DNA of 64,000 nucleotides from Pseudomonas wuhanensis (GCF_030687395.1 NZ_CP117430.1:1364001-1428000), one strand, 5' to 3'; positions 25,890 to 35,326 are shown, counted from the stretch's first letter. Notes: generated by a model from the sequence alone, not told the origin. Numbers and translations: made by a program.

Positions 25890-25920
25890 GACAACGGAGC
25901 GCTTCGGGCGCTCCGTTGTC
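25890..25920. terminator. Hairpin between convergent metE and the toxin-like gene
   Basis: GACAACGGAGCGC pairs perfectly with GCGCTCCGTTGTC over 13 bp around a TTCGG loop. The T-run after it is poor (GTTCTT), so termination efficiency is uncertain, but the placement between two converging stop codons fits a two-way terminator. Confidence 0.7.
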
Positions 25921-25925
25921 GTTCT

Positions 25926-28900
25926 TCACAGCTGTGGGAAATGTTTGAGCGCCAGCGGTTTGCCGATGTCGCCCCGCCAGATCGACTCCACCTGAGCGCC
26001 GCTGCTGGCCTGGGCCTGCTGCCATTGCAGGCCCAGGTTGCGTTGTTCAGGCAACTTCAGATGACCTTTGACAAAGTCGTTGAGCGGCGACTTCGCCGAG
26101 GTGTAATGAAAGTGCGCATACCATAGCGTTTGCGGCGGCTGGCGGGTCAAATCGCGGACTTCATACTCCTGCAGAAAATCCCGTCGCCCGTCCGGGTGCT
26201 TGCCTATATCCCGCAATGCGCCTTCCTTGCGAATGTCCACCACCCGCTGCTCCAGCAGGTAGTCCAGATAACCCTCGGTCGGGGTTTTGCTGTTCATGGA
26301 CTGTTCGATGTGCAGGGTCCGTCCGGCACGCGCAAGATCCCGGGCCTTCTCCTTCAATTGCACGATGATCGGATCGGTCGGTGACAGTCGTTCGATGTCC
26401 CGCGCCCGCATGATGAGTTCGTCAGCTTCGCTGTTCATCATGTGTTCAAGGTCGACCGGCAGCATGCCCTGGTCGGCATATCCTTTGACCTTGCTCTGGT
26501 AGTTTTCTATGGCAGCAAGCCGTGTTCGGGACTCCGCCAGTAACGGCCGAACATCCGTCTGCTGCGGACGCTGCACAGCGACAGATTGCTCGCTGAGGTG
26601 ATATTTACCGCTTGAGCGCGGCAGCCAGGTTTCCGTGTGTCCATCGACCCCCTCGATGGTGAACCGCTTCTGCCGAGTCACCGCATCGGTTTTTTCGACG
26701 CCGATCAGTAACTGGTTGTCTTCGGTCTCAAACAGCTTTTTACCGGAGGCGGCTTCATTCGGCGAGGTGGAGGCGCGGTTACCCAAGACTTTTTGAGCAG
26801 ACGTCTCGAGATTCGCCAGGTTCTCTAGAAACCGGGTGACTAGTTCCTTATCCAGGTGTTGCGGATAGCCCAGTACCCAGGCATTCAAGTCGCGGCGGAA
26901 TTTGGAGTAAGACTCCAGACAGTCTTTCAGCACTCTATGGCGTTGTGTCACGTTGGCATGCACGGTCGGAAGGTTGTGCTGGGTGACCATGGCACGATCC
27001 ACTTTGATCCTGGCGGTTTTCAACTGCACATGAAAATACAACCAGGACTGGTCGTGGACGGCGTCGTATCGGGTAATGATTTGGAGGCTGTGTGCTGCTT
27101 TCAGGTAACGGTAGCTTGTCCCGGTGAACGCCTTGTTTACCTTCGCCAGATCCTCGGCCATTTTCAGTTTTTGGTCTTTAAGGGTGATTCGACCATTCCA
27201 CAGGTTGGCCTGTTCGGTCGCGGTGTGAGCGTATTCGAGATCCTGAAGAAAAGCTTTACGGACCGCCGTGCGTTGTCCCATCAAGTCCAGGTGTTTGCGG
27301 ATATCGCTGGCGGGTGTGGTGTTGGAAAGTTCATTGAGTTCATCGATCCGGTCGAGGCAGTCCTGTAGTCGCTTGTTGGCCAGGTCGACCCGGCACAGGG
27401 TGCGATCAACCACTAAAAAGGCGCAACTGTTTTTAACCTCCGCAATTTCACGGGCTTGTCGTCGCCCGCCCAAACTGCGCAGTTCTTCCAGATTGGCGTA
27501 TTGGTTCTGGGCGATGTCGATGTCTTTGGCACAGGCAGCGTCGACGGAAGGTTGCAGTTTTATGCGTTGTTCGGTGCCGGCTTCATAGTATTGCTGGATG
27601 TCGATTTTCGTTTTTCTGGACTGCGTAGTGAGTTGCCGGGTACTCGCGTCGATGGTGTGTTTCAATGTCCCCAGACGACGCTGAGTCCGATCAGCCCACC
27701 AGCGGGGCAGCCAACGCCTGATGACGGCTGGCCAGAGCGGATCCATGCCGTCGGCCAGATGCCCGAGCACCGCACCGCCGCCCACGCCACCTCCCTCCAT
27801 CAAGGTGCCGTACACCGCATAGTGGGTGTTCCAGTTGCCGGCTTCATCAAGGGCGATCGGCTGTTTATAGGCGCGGGCCGATGTGCCGTGCAAGCGCCAG
27901 CCACGAGAAGCATCGCTCAGCTCGATTCGATAGATACGCCCCTGGCTGATCATGAAATCGCCCTCGACATGCCGATAGACATTGCGATAGATGCCATGTG
28001 TGGCAGGTTGCAGTTCAGCCAGCGAAATTTCGTGTTCGTATTCGTAGCCGTGGAAGTAATCACGGATGCGGCGGGCCTGTCGATGCGAGGGCATCTGCAA
28101 GGCTCCGGCCTTTCTGGCCATTGCCCGTAACTGACGATGGCGCGTTAGCGCACGGGCAGCACCGGGAGCCGCGTGGGCACCCGGAAGCACATCCATGGCA
28201 GCGTCAATCAACGACAACAACACCGCTTCCACCTCGGCCAGACCATGACCGACATCGCCACGCAGGAAGGCAGCGACCGCCAGATTGGCGCTTCCCCAGG
28301 CGTCATACAAAGCAATGGCCGTACCCACGAATGGCACCATGCCCAAGACCATTTTCAGATAGTTGAACATCGCCCCGGACTTCAGTGCGCAGTGCTCCAG
28401 ATACAAGGCGTCATTGGAACGTGAGGTACTTCGATGGGCTTCCAGCAAACGCCCCATATGCACATTGAGCAGATGCGTCGCCAGCGAGGTGGTGGTCGTC
28501 CACGCCATGCCGACGCCGATCAGCGCATTGAAGTTTTGCAGTAATGCCTGATTGATCCGACTGACGTGAAGGGCGAAGTCGCCTTGCAAGGCACGCCCGG
28601 CCAGATAGTTGACCATGCTGTTGTGCAGGCACAGGTTGAACAGGTTTTGGCGTGCCTGCTCAAGGGTGTCGTACTGACGCAGATGGATACCGTCCGGGCT
28701 GTCCGGCAGGTAGAGCAGCGTCAGGCCGCTGACCTGTTCCTCGATGAAGGTGACCCCCGACAACGTGCTCGGGCCCTGATGCGGCGTGTCTTCACCGCCC
28801 ACGGTCAGGTGGGCCGGCAGCAGTACGATACGCTTGCCTTGGGCAGCAAAGGCTTGCGCGGTATCGGCGTCAATCGCGATATTCAGCACTTGCCATCCAT

Positions 28901-31496
28901 GGGCGTCGATCTGCCGTTGCAGCAGGGCAAATTCGCCTTGCAGTTTCAGCATCAGGCGCCACGGCTCGGTCAGGCATTCACGGCGATATTCAAGATCAAA
29001 GGCTGAGGTAGTAGGCGCGCCCAGAAAAGCGTGGCGGATCTGTGTCTCGTAATGTCCGGCCAGATCCAGTTCGGTGATCAGCTTGCGCAGATAGGGTTGT
29101 GTGATGCCGCTTTTCAGCTTCTGGCGTTCTGCCTCGTCATCCGCAGATATCTCGACACGCATGAACGACAGTCGCCACCATAACTGCTGATCGATATTGG
29201 TTTGGGCCAGTTCGGCGAGGGACAGCGTGCTGCGGTTTTTACTGGCTATCAGCACATTTTCTTGCGGCGTTCCCGGTGCGGCGCCTTCGGTCACGACCTT
29301 TTGCCAGATGGTTGAATCGGGCAGATCCAGCATCACCTCAAAGCCTTGCTCGAGGGCGAAGTCCTGACGCAGGCGAGCGTCGATGCGTTTTTTGCTGAAA
29401 TCATCCCGTGGCGGCAGATCCCGTTCGAGTAACTCATGGGAGCGTTTCATCGCGGCAATGTACGTCTTGAACAGATGCTTGAACTGCAAGCGCCGAGCAT
29501 CGGACAGCGTGCCGAGCCACTGTGGCAGTGCTTTAGCCAGGACGCTGCTGTGGTTTTGCTCGAGGAGTTGCGCGAAAGCCAGTTCCCGCGCGGCGGGCAT
29601 CGGCACTGTCAGGCGGGCGAGGGTGTGTTCGCGCAGTTTTTCCAGCGCCACGGTACGCTGCTGGGCCTTGGCTGGCACGGGGTTGTCGGCAATCAGTCGA
29701 GTCGCCTGCTGCACGCAGCGGTAAAGCTGATTTTGCAGGGCATATTCGAAGGGGGCGCCGCTCAACTCGCTCAGGTGCAAGGCCAATACGTCGTCGTTGG
29801 CGCTCAACTTGAACAGTGCTTGTTCCAGTGCTCGCCGAGAGGCGAAACGCTGCAAGCCACCGAACCGGCCGGGCCAGTACAACAACAGACTGTGGGACGC
29901 GACACCGCGCAGCACGGATGGGTGCGTAATCAACAGCACGCCGTCCAGTTCCTCGCTTTGAGTGCTGCCGCCTTCGGTGGCCGATAGAGTCAGCCGCGCC
30001 ACCGCGACGTCTGCATGGCGCGGCGCGGCAGGCGCATCGAGAAGTGCCTGAACCCAGCGGAGTTCTTCAGGGCTGAGCTGGTTCAGGGTCAGTTGAATCT
30101 CTGCCTCGCTGCGTAACCCCGCTAGCCGTGCCTGATACAGCGCGGGGTAATGCGGATTCGATGCATGGCGCAGTTCCAGCATCTTCAGCGCATCACGGGT
30201 GTCCAGCAATGCGGAGGCGGCAGTTTGGCTGGCTTGTTCTGCTGCCGCGAGGGCGTCGAGGTGTTTTTTCAGGTTCTGCAGGCGTGGATCATTCAGATCC
30301 CCGGCGAAGTCTTTGCCAAGCAGGGTTTCGAGCGCTGCGCAGTGATACGCCAGGGCACTCTGGCGGGTGTCCAGCGCAATGTCGGGGGTGAGCAAGCCGA
30401 ACTGCGGAACGCTGTCGCCGGTCTCTTCCTCGTTGATGATTTCCGCCGGCCATTCGGCAGGCTCGGCAAAAGCAGCTTCTTGCCGGTGTTTGCGATCCAG
30501 TCGATCGGCGGCGTCCAGGGCGGTAGCGCCATGCTGGACGATATCACTGCCGTTACCCTGACGAATACTGTTCATCCAGGCGACCGATACACGCGCAATC
30601 AGCTGTTCGGCGGCTACCGCCAGCGGTGTGGTTACGATGCGGGTGTATTCGAGGCTGATGCTGTCGAGCGGAGGCATCCCGGCAATATTCTGCGGGTGTG
30701 TGGTCAGCCAGTTTTCCACCTCATGACGGTGCTGGAAATGCCTCCATGCCGGTTGCTGCTCTGGCAAGTACAGCAACTGCGCGGCCGGGTGTCCGGGGCT
30801 GATGAGTAAAACCCCGGGCAACTCGACACGGCGACTGTCAGTCAATCTGAGCGCCAGTTGATGGATCGTTATACGGGCGTCGACAACCGCGCTGTCGTTG
30901 GGGGCATCGATCAGCGTCAGCAGGGACTTCATCTGTTCGGCCGTCAAGGTGCGCTGGGCATGGGCCACCTGGCTGGAGGCTTCGAAGTGCTGGCGATACA
31001 GCTGGATGGCCAGCGCTCTGCGCGTTACCGCCGTCCCGGGCGCCCGGCCATTCCACCAACGCTCCCAGTCGTGATTGAGCAGGCGCTCCGGGTTCAGGTT
31101 TTTCAGTTGTTCGAGCAGTTCGGAAGGGGGCTTGCCGAAGAGGCGGTGTTCCCGTGCAAGACCGATCACCGCGCAACGTGCGTCGAGTGAAACCTCAACC
31201 GCGGGCTGTTGCAGCACAAAGGCGCAGGCGTGGGTCAGGCTGACAAAGTGTTCCGGCCGGGTACTGGTGGCGAAGAAGCCGAAACCGACCCGGTTGCCAT
31301 CCAGATCCCAGTGGTCTTTGAGCACTTGGTTGATCGAGTCGTGTGCCTGCGGGCTTTGCGCCATGAGTTCGAGCCACTGTCGGCGACAGTCGCGCCAGCG
31401 TTCCGAGGCGGTTAGCAACAGGTTCTGATCGGGGTTGGGTGCAAGCAGATGGGAATAGACGAAATCGGCCTGAAAGGGCTTGGGGGCGTCGGGCAT
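25926..31496 (-). CDS. Very large dermonecrotic-toxin-like protein
   Basis: This 1856-residue protein resembles the long dermonecrotic-toxin-domain proteins found in many Pseudomonas genomes; the biochemical activity of this group is not established to my knowledge. No signal peptide is seen. Residues about 190-275, 475-570 and 840-955 appear to repeat one module: a hydrophobic GVLLI strand, then LLYLP or LLYWP, then a W/L-x-x-F-x-x-R pattern. A hydrophobic stretch (about 1045-1080, NYLKMVLGMVPFVGTAIALYDAW) could insert into membranes. The last 500 residues are charged and probably helical. The ATG at 31496 has GGAG at proper spacing. No immunity-like, VgrG or secretion gene is adjacent. A function as effector or toxin is inference from family name only. 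Confidence 0.7.
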   Translation of the reverse strand: MPDAPKPFQADFVYSHLLAPNPDQNLLLTASERWRDCRRQWLELMAQSPQAHDSINQVLKDHWDLDGNRVGFGFFATSTRPEHFVSLTHACAFVLQQPAVEVSLDARCAVIGLAREHRLFGKPPSELLEQLKNLNPERLLNHDWERWWNGRAPGTAVTRRALAIQLYRQHFEASSQVAHAQRTLTAEQMKSLLTLIDAPNDSAVVDARITIHQLALRLTDSRRVELPGVLLISPGHPAAQLLYLPEQQPAWRHFQHRHEVENWLTTHPQNIAGMPPLDSISLEYTRIVTTPLAVAAEQLIARVSVAWMNSIRQGNGSDIVQHGATALDAADRLDRKHRQEAAFAEPAEWPAEIINEEETGDSVPQFGLLTPDIALDTRQSALAYHCAALETLLGKDFAGDLNDPRLQNLKKHLDALAAAEQASQTAASALLDTRDALKMLELRHASNPHYPALYQARLAGLRSEAEIQLTLNQLSPEELRWVQALLDAPAAPRHADVAVARLTLSATEGGSTQSEELDGVLLITHPSVLRGVASHSLLLYWPGRFGGLQRFASRRALEQALFKLSANDDVLALHLSELSGAPFEYALQNQLYRCVQQATRLIADNPVPAKAQQRTVALEKLREHTLARLTVPMPAARELAFAQLLEQNHSSVLAKALPQWLGTLSDARRLQFKHLFKTYIAAMKRSHELLERDLPPRDDFSKKRIDARLRQDFALEQGFEVMLDLPDSTIWQKVVTEGAAPGTPQENVLIASKNRSTLSLAELAQTNIDQQLWWRLSFMRVEISADDEAERQKLKSGITQPYLRKLITELDLAGHYETQIRHAFLGAPTTSAFDLEYRRECLTEPWRLMLKLQGEFALLQRQIDAHGWQVLNIAIDADTAQAFAAQGKRIVLLPAHLTVGGEDTPHQGPSTLSGVTFIEEQVSGLTLLYLPDSPDGIHLRQYDTLEQARQNLFNLCLHNSMVNYLAGRALQGDFALHVSRINQALLQNFNALIGVGMAWTTTTSLATHLLNVHMGRLLEAHRSTSRSNDALYLEHCALKSGAMFNYLKMVLGMVPFVGTAIALYDAWGSANLAVAAFLRGDVGHGLAEVEAVLLSLIDAAMDVLPGAHAAPGAARALTRHRQLRAMARKAGALQMPSHRQARRIRDYFHGYEYEHEISLAELQPATHGIYRNVYRHVEGDFMISQGRIYRIELSDASRGWRLHGTSARAYKQPIALDEAGNWNTHYAVYGTLMEGGGVGGGAVLGHLADGMDPLWPAVIRRWLPRWWADRTQRRLGTLKHTIDASTRQLTTQSRKTKIDIQQYYEAGTEQRIKLQPSVDAACAKDIDIAQNQYANLEELRSLGGRRQAREIAEVKNSCAFLVVDRTLCRVDLANKRLQDCLDRIDELNELSNTTPASDIRKHLDLMGQRTAVRKAFLQDLEYAHTATEQANLWNGRITLKDQKLKMAEDLAKVNKAFTGTSYRYLKAAHSLQIITRYDAVHDQSWLYFHVQLKTARIKVDRAMVTQHNLPTVHANVTQRHRVLKDCLESYSKFRRDLNAWVLGYPQHLDKELVTRFLENLANLETSAQKVLGNRASTSPNEAASGKKLFETEDNQLLIGVEKTDAVTRQKRFTIEGVDGHTETWLPRSSGKYHLSEQSVAVQRPQQTDVRPLLAESRTRLAAIENYQSKVKGYADQGMLPVDLEHMMNSEADELIMRARDIERLSPTDPIIVQLKEKARDLARAGRTLHIEQSMNSKTPTEGYLDYLLEQRVVDIRKEGALRDIGKHPDGRRDFLQEYEVRDLTRQPPQTLWYAHFHYTSAKSPLNDFVKGHLKLPEQRNLGLQWQQAQASSGAQVESIWRGDIGKPLALKHFPQL

Positions 31497-31675
31497 GGCG
31501 ACTGGTCTCCAAAGGGCGAGAGGGCCGGGTTGTTCCGGCGTCCAGGCCATTAGAGGTCAGTTGTATGGGGGGCTGGTGGTACATAGTTATAGGATTGTGC
31601 GTTTATCAAATGCCAGGTTATGTCCACGCTACGACCCATTTTTATAGCGATGACCGCTCGGCAATCTTCATCAAA

Positions 31676-31693
31676 CTGTCACGTAACTGTGGC
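31676..31693 (+). promoter_or_regulatory. Candidate PHO box
   Basis: CTGTCAC and CTGTGGC form direct repeats 11 bp apart, as in PhoB boxes (CTGTCAT repeats). A TTCATCA-like segment precedes them in phase. The site is 65 bp upstream of the hydrolase start. Base matches are good but this is an eye-only call. Confidence 0.35.
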
Positions 31694-31757
31694 AGCGCGC
31701 TTGAGCAAACTTCATCAGACTCGCGCTCTACTGGAGTTCTGCGTTTCGGTGTTTTTC

Positions 31758-32792
31758 ATGCGTGCACGATTTTTATCCACAGCGGTCTTTCTGGCCGCTG
31801 TGTTGTTCAATTTTCCGTCTCTTGCGGCGTCTCGTTGCGATGTCAATGTTCCGACCGAGCGGGTCGATCTGGAGCAAGTGAGCCTGGCTTACCAGAGCAT
31901 TGGCCGTGCCTCGGACCCTGCGTTGTTGCTGGTAATGGGCCTGGGCGGGCAATTGATTCACTGGCCGGATGAGGTGGTGGTTGCGCTGTGTCAGCAGGGA
32001 TTTCGGGTGATTCGCTATGACAATCGCGATGTTGGCCTGTCGACTTGGCGGCAGACGCCTGTCGACGCCAACCTGACCTTCGAAGTGCTGCGCTACAAAC
32101 TCGGCTTGCCGGTATCGGCACCGTACACCCTGACCGACATGGCGGACGATGCCTTTGGACTGATGGATGCCTTGCACGTCAAGCAATTCCACGTACTGGG
32201 CGCGAGCATGGGCGGGATGATTGCCCAGCATATGGCGGCCATGGCACCGCAGCGTGTCGAGAGCCTGACGTTGCTGATGACCAGTTCGGGTGCCGAAGGT
32301 TTGCCGGCGCCGAGTGCGGCGCTGGTGCAGCTACTCGCGCGACGCGGCGCCCCGAATCGCGAGGTGGCGCTGGAGCAACAGGCTGATTTGCTGGCGGCAC
32401 TGGGTAGCCCGGCGGTGAGCGATGACCGGCAGGCGTTGTTGCAGCAGGCGGCGCAATCCTATGACCGGGCGTTCAACCCGGAGGGCGTGAAGCGCCAGAT
32501 CATGGCCATCCTCGCCGAACGCAGCCGCGTGGCGCTGCTCAACCAATTGCGGGTTCCGACGCTGGTGGTTCACGGCACCGCCGATCCGTTGTTGCCGGTG
32601 ATGCATGGCGTGCACCTGGCGGCGCATATCCGTGGCAGTCAGTTGAAGCTGATCCCGGGGTTGGCTCATCGTTTTCAAGAGGCGTTCAAGGCGCCGTTAT
32701 TGGCGGCGGTATTGCCGTATTTGCAGGCCCACCGAGAAGACACCTCGCATTGGGCACAGATCGATCCGGTGGCCGAACGCAATCTTCTATAA
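31758..32792 (+). CDS. Exported alpha/beta-fold hydrolase
   Basis: This 344-residue protein has an N-terminal signal peptide ([24 protein letters not shown]) and so probably acts in the periplasm. The body is an alpha/beta hydrolase. VMGLGGQ supplies an oxyanion-type loop, LGASMGG the nucleophile elbow with Ser, GTADPLLP the likely acid Asp and LAHRF the likely catalytic His. Esterase or lipase activity is probable; the substrate is unknown. The start was chosen for the signal peptide, since no good Shine-Dalgarno is seen and upstream codons read as non-coding. A possible PHO box lies 65 bp upstream. Confidence 0.8.
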   Translation: MRARFLSTAVFLAAVLFNFPSLAASRCDVNVPTERVDLEQVSLAYQSIGRASDPALLLVMGLGGQLIHWPDEVVVALCQQGFRVIRYDNRDVGLSTWRQTPVDANLTFEVLRYKLGLPVSAPYTLTDMADDAFGLMDALHVKQFHVLGASMGGMIAQHMAAMAPQRVESLTLLMTSSGAEGLPAPSAALVQLLARRGAPNREVALEQQADLLAALGSPAVSDDRQALLQQAAQSYDRAFNPEGVKRQIMAILAERSRVALLNQLRVPTLVVHGTADPLLPVMHGVHLAAHIRGSQLKLIPGLAHRFQEAFKAPLLAAVLPYLQAHREDTSHWAQIDPVAERNLL

Positions 32793-32810
32793 CCCCCAAA
32801 TCCGAGCTCT

Positions 32811-32941
32811 TGTGGCGAGGGAGCTTGCTCCCGCTGGGCTGCGAAGCAGCCCCAATCCTGCACATGCTGAGTCTCAGGTAATCCGTATTTACCTGTTTAC
32901 GACTGCTGCGCAGCCGAGCGGGAGCAAGCTCCCTCGCCACA
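32811..32941. repeat. REPIN, family A
   Basis: The left REP begins TGTGGCGAGGGAGCTTGCTC and the right one is its inverse, ending at 32941, about 130 bp in total. The GACTGCTGCGCAGCCGAGC inner flank matches those at 3255 and 10463. It lies between the convergent hydrolase and DUF6124-like genes. Confidence 0.88.
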
Positions 32942-32970
32942 AAAGCGCCTCACTTACAGTGGAGGCTGGT

Positions 32971-33327
32971 TTACGTTGGAACGAAGTTATCCAGCATCCG
33001 GTTCACCGCCAGTTCACCCAACATGACGGAGTTCTGGATGCCGAGCACGGTGTTGCGCTGCGGGCCGTCCAGCAACCCCGCGAAATCGCTCAACATCACA
33101 CTCGCTGACGCCAGGGCTTCGCAGGCGTTGATCAGCAGGGTTTCGTTATCGGCGTCGGGGGCGATGAGGTAAAGGGTGCTGGGTTTGCGTGGGGTATCTT
33201 TGGGAATGACCGGTTTGAGGTAGTAATCGAGGGCGCGGTCGGCGGCTTCGTTGAGCTTTTTGGAGCCGGGGGCTTCGTATGGGGAAACGTCGTCGGTTTC
33301 CGGGGGATTGGGTGTGATCTTGAACAT
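32971..33327 (-). CDS. Small DUF6124-like Pseudomonas protein
   Basis: This 118-residue acidic protein starts MFKITPNPPETD and contains LNEAADRALDYYL and NACEALASASVMLSDFAGLL segments. The pattern resembles the small DUF6124/DUF3077-type proteins that Pseudomonas carries in several copies. The function is unknown to me. No signal peptide or membrane segment is visible; the middle is probably helical. ATG 33327 is preceded by AGGAGCTCC at about ten bases. Its leader, over the next 250 bases upstream, can fold strongly and contains a C4-antisense-RNA-like element, which suggests RNA-level control. Confidence 0.65.
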   Translation of the reverse strand: MFKITPNPPETDDVSPYEAPGSKKLNEAADRALDYYLKPVIPKDTPRKPSTLYLIAPDADNETLLINACEALASASVMLSDFAGLLDGPQRNTVLGIQNSVMLGELAVNRMLDNFVPT

Positions 33328-33381
33328 TGAACTGGAGCTCCTGTTAGTAGAGCTGCAACTCATCTCGCTACTAAACGGAAT

Positions 33382-33463
33382 GGGTGGCAGCTGTGCGCAA
33401 GTTAGTAGACCGGCCTCCAGTCAAAACCGGCGCGCCCGAGGGCGCCATGCGCACAGCCACCAT
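33382..33463 (-). ncRNA. Structured RNA candidate, C4-antisense-RNA-like, in the leader of the DUF6124-like gene
   Basis: Read on the minus strand, GGTGGCTGTGCGC at the 5' end pairs with GCGCACAGCTGCCACC at the 3' end: 13 pairs with a small bulge. Inside are two short hairpins, one GCGCC/GGCGC and one CCGG/CCGG with a 13-base loop. This closed three-way layout and the GGTGGC...GCCACC ends remind me of the phage-type C4 antisense RNA family. The match is from memory and no covariance model was run. No phage genes are nearby. It ends about 55 bases before the start codon of the small gene. Confidence 0.45.
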
Positions 33464-33690
33464 CAAGTGCAGGCAACTACCTGACTGGATGACACTTATG
33501 CGACCGGAAAAAGCCGGGCTACTAAACCCGATCACTGGGAATCAGTGACACGAACCAAGTTACCGACGGGCCTCCAGGCGCACAAGCCGGCGGATTCTGA
33601 CGTGGTTGTAGGCGACGGCGCAAGGCGCTGTAGCTTTCAGGAAGTAACGATAAACAGAACTAAACACGTCCCCCCAAACACCCCAAAACC
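33464..33690 (-). other. Non-coding leader with repeated motifs
   Basis: This stretch shows no plausible gene. It repeats pieces of the neighbouring structured element. GCTACTAAAC occurs at 33367 and again at 33518, and GGCCTCCAG at 33412 and 33569. A TCACTG/CAGTGA hairpin lies at 33532-33547. It looks like a partial second copy of the leader module or a longer structured RNA. Confidence 0.4.
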
Positions 33691-33781
33691 TGTGGGAGCG
33701 GGCTTGCCCGCGATGGCGGCGTGTCAGTCACCGCAGATGTCGTTTTGAACACCGTCATCGCGGGCAAGCCCGGCTCCCACA
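33691..33781. repeat. REPIN, family B
   Basis: TGTGGGAGCGGGCTTGCCCG on the left and the inverse copy (with one extra-arm change, CCCGGCTCCCACA) on the right enclose about 50 bp. It separates the divergent DUF6124-like leader from the DsbA-family gene. Confidence 0.88.
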
Positions 33782-33868
33782 GGGAGAGTGGAACGGCTGC
33801 CACACAGGCTCAGCCTGCGGGTGTATCGTTCGAACTTTCCGGCGCGATTCAAGCCTGTGAGGTAAATG

Positions 33869-34534
33869 ATGAGTCCCCCCCTGAGAATCGATTTCGTCAG
33901 CGACGTGTCCTGCCCTTGGTGCGTCGTCGGCCTGTACGGCCTGACCCGTGCCCTGGATTTGCTCGGCGACGAAGTCCGGGCCGAGATCCGTTTCCAGCCG
34001 TTCGAACTGAACCCGAAGATGGGCCCCGAAGGCCAGAACATCACCGAACACATCAGCGAAAAGTACGGCTCGACGCCTGAGCAATCACAGAAGAACCGCG
34101 AAATGATCCGCGCGCGCGGCGCCGAGGTCGGGTTTACCTTTCGCACGGACGGCAACAGCCGCATCTACAACACTTTCGATGCTCACCGCCTATTGCACTG
34201 GGCGGGGCTGGAAGGGTTGCAGTTCAATCTGAAAGAGGCACTGTTCAAGGCGTATTTCACCGAGGGCGGCAATCCATCCGATCACGCACAGTTGGCGCAG
34301 ATCGCCGAAAGCGTGGGGCTGGATCGACAGCGGGCCGAGGCGATTCTGGCATCCGACGAATTCGCCAAAGAGGTTCGCGAGGAAGAACAGTTGTGGTTAA
34401 CGCGCGGCGTGAGTTCGGTGCCGACGGTGGTGTTCAACGGACAGTACGCCGTCAGTGGCGGGCAGCCGGTGGAAACGTTTGTCGATGCGATTCGCCAGAT
34501 CATGAGTGAGGCCAAGGGCGGAACAGTCAACTGA
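33869..34534 (+). CDS. DsbA-family (FrnE-like) thiol oxidoreductase, cytoplasmic
   Basis: This 221-residue protein has a thioredoxin-fold CPWC motif (residues 15-18) after a first strand (LRIDFVSDVS) and the cis-Pro loop SSVPTVVFNG near the C-terminus. The helical insertion between them is typical of the FrnE/2-hydroxychromene-isomerase branch of the DsbA superfamily. There is no signal peptide, so it probably works in the cytoplasm on disulfides or on small thiols. Two ATG codons are adjacent; the second is six bases from GAGG and was chosen. It is followed by a hairpin and then two lipoprotein genes. Confidence 0.82.
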   Translation: MSPPLRIDFVSDVSCPWCVVGLYGLTRALDLLGDEVRAEIRFQPFELNPKMGPEGQNITEHISEKYGSTPEQSQKNREMIRARGAEVGFTFRTDGNSRIYNTFDAHRLLHWAGLEGLQFNLKEALFKAYFTEGGNPSDHAQLAQIAESVGLDRQRAEAILASDEFAKEVREEEQLWLTRGVSSVPTVVFNGQYAVSGGQPVETFVDAIRQIMSEAKGGTVN

Positions 34535-34580
34535 CGACTACTGGCTGAAAAATATATCAATGTGCCACTACGGTTTTTAC

Positions 34581-34606
34581 CGATGCTGCCGACATAAGCA
34601 GCATCG
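34581..34606 (+). other. Hairpin before the lipoprotein pair
   Basis: CGATGCTGC pairs with GCAGCATCG around an eight-base loop, followed by TTAATCATCATAG. It lies 47 bases after the DsbA-family gene and 25 before the lipoprotein start. It could be a weak terminator or a leader element. Confidence 0.45.
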
Positions 34607-34630
34607 TTAATCATCATAGGGACTTGATCC

Positions 34631-35326
34631 ATGAATCTTCACGCTCTACGCACCTGGGCAGCACTGACGTTGCTCGCCTGCCTGACCCTCACTGGCTGTG
34701 CCCACGTGCAACCACCCGTACCTCTGGACCACCAATTCTGGGATGCCAAAGAGCCGACTATCGGCGTGGCGATCACTGTGGTGCCGGAGCCGGTGCTGGC
34801 GTTGACCGGCAATCAGGGGCTGCTCGATTACGCCATCAACAAGGGCGTTAACAACAATCTCAGTGACAGCGTCGAAAAATGGCAAGTGGGCGACCTCAAC
34901 ACCTTGCCCGATGTCCTTGTCGCCAAGCTGCAGGCCAAGGGTTACAAAGCCAAGCGGATCAACGAGCCGTTCGATCTGAAGATTTATAAGGAAACCAGTT
35001 TCCGCGAAGGTTACATGACCCGGGACATGACGCCGGTCAAAGCCACCTACGGCGTCGATCGTCTGTTGCTGGTGAATGTCTACGCCACCGGCGCTACCCG
35101 CAGCTACTACAGCATCGTGCCGACCAGCGTGCCGATGGCGCAGGTGGGCGGACAGGGCATGGTGATCGATCTGGCAGACAACAAGCTGCTGTGGTTCAAA
35201 CCTTTTGTCGCTACGCAAGCCGCCCAGGGCGAATGGGACGAGCCGACCTACACCAACCTGTCCAACGCGTTCTATCAGGCTGTGGACAATAGCCGTCAGC
35301 AAATGATCACCCCGTTCGCGCAATGA
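34631..35326 (+). CDS. Predicted lipoprotein, unknown function (first of a pair)
   Basis: This 231-residue protein has a lipoprotein signal peptide ending LTLTGC, with Cys at about residue 23. I do not recognise the mature domain. It begins with a QFWDAKEPTIGVAITVVPEP strand-rich segment, has a central DVLVAKLQAKGYKAKRI stretch of alternating type, and ends near NAFYQAVDNSRQQM. The overall pattern (strand, helix, ligand-like loops, no enzymatic motif) resembles small envelope lipoproteins. The gene overlaps the next lipoprotein by four bases (ATGA), so both are probably made together and may form a complex. Confidence 0.7.
   Translation: MNLHALRTWAALTLLACLTLTGCAHVQPPVPLDHQFWDAKEPTIGVAITVVPEPVLALTGNQGLLDYAINKGVNNNLSDSVEKWQVGDLNTLPDVLVAKLQAKGYKAKRINEPFDLKIYKETSFREGYMTRDMTPVKATYGVDRLLLVNVYATGATRSYYSIVPTSVPMAQVGGQGMVIDLADNKLLWFKPFVATQAAQGEWDEPTYTNLSNAFYQAVDNSRQQMITPFAQ

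Noticed and set aside
31620..31757. Longer start for the alpha/beta hydrolase
   Set aside because: The extra 46 residues lie before a clear signal peptide and over a possible promoter.
33382..33463. Evidence of a prophage from the C4-like RNA
   Set aside because: No integrase, repressor, antirepressor or structural phage gene is found within 10 kb on either side.
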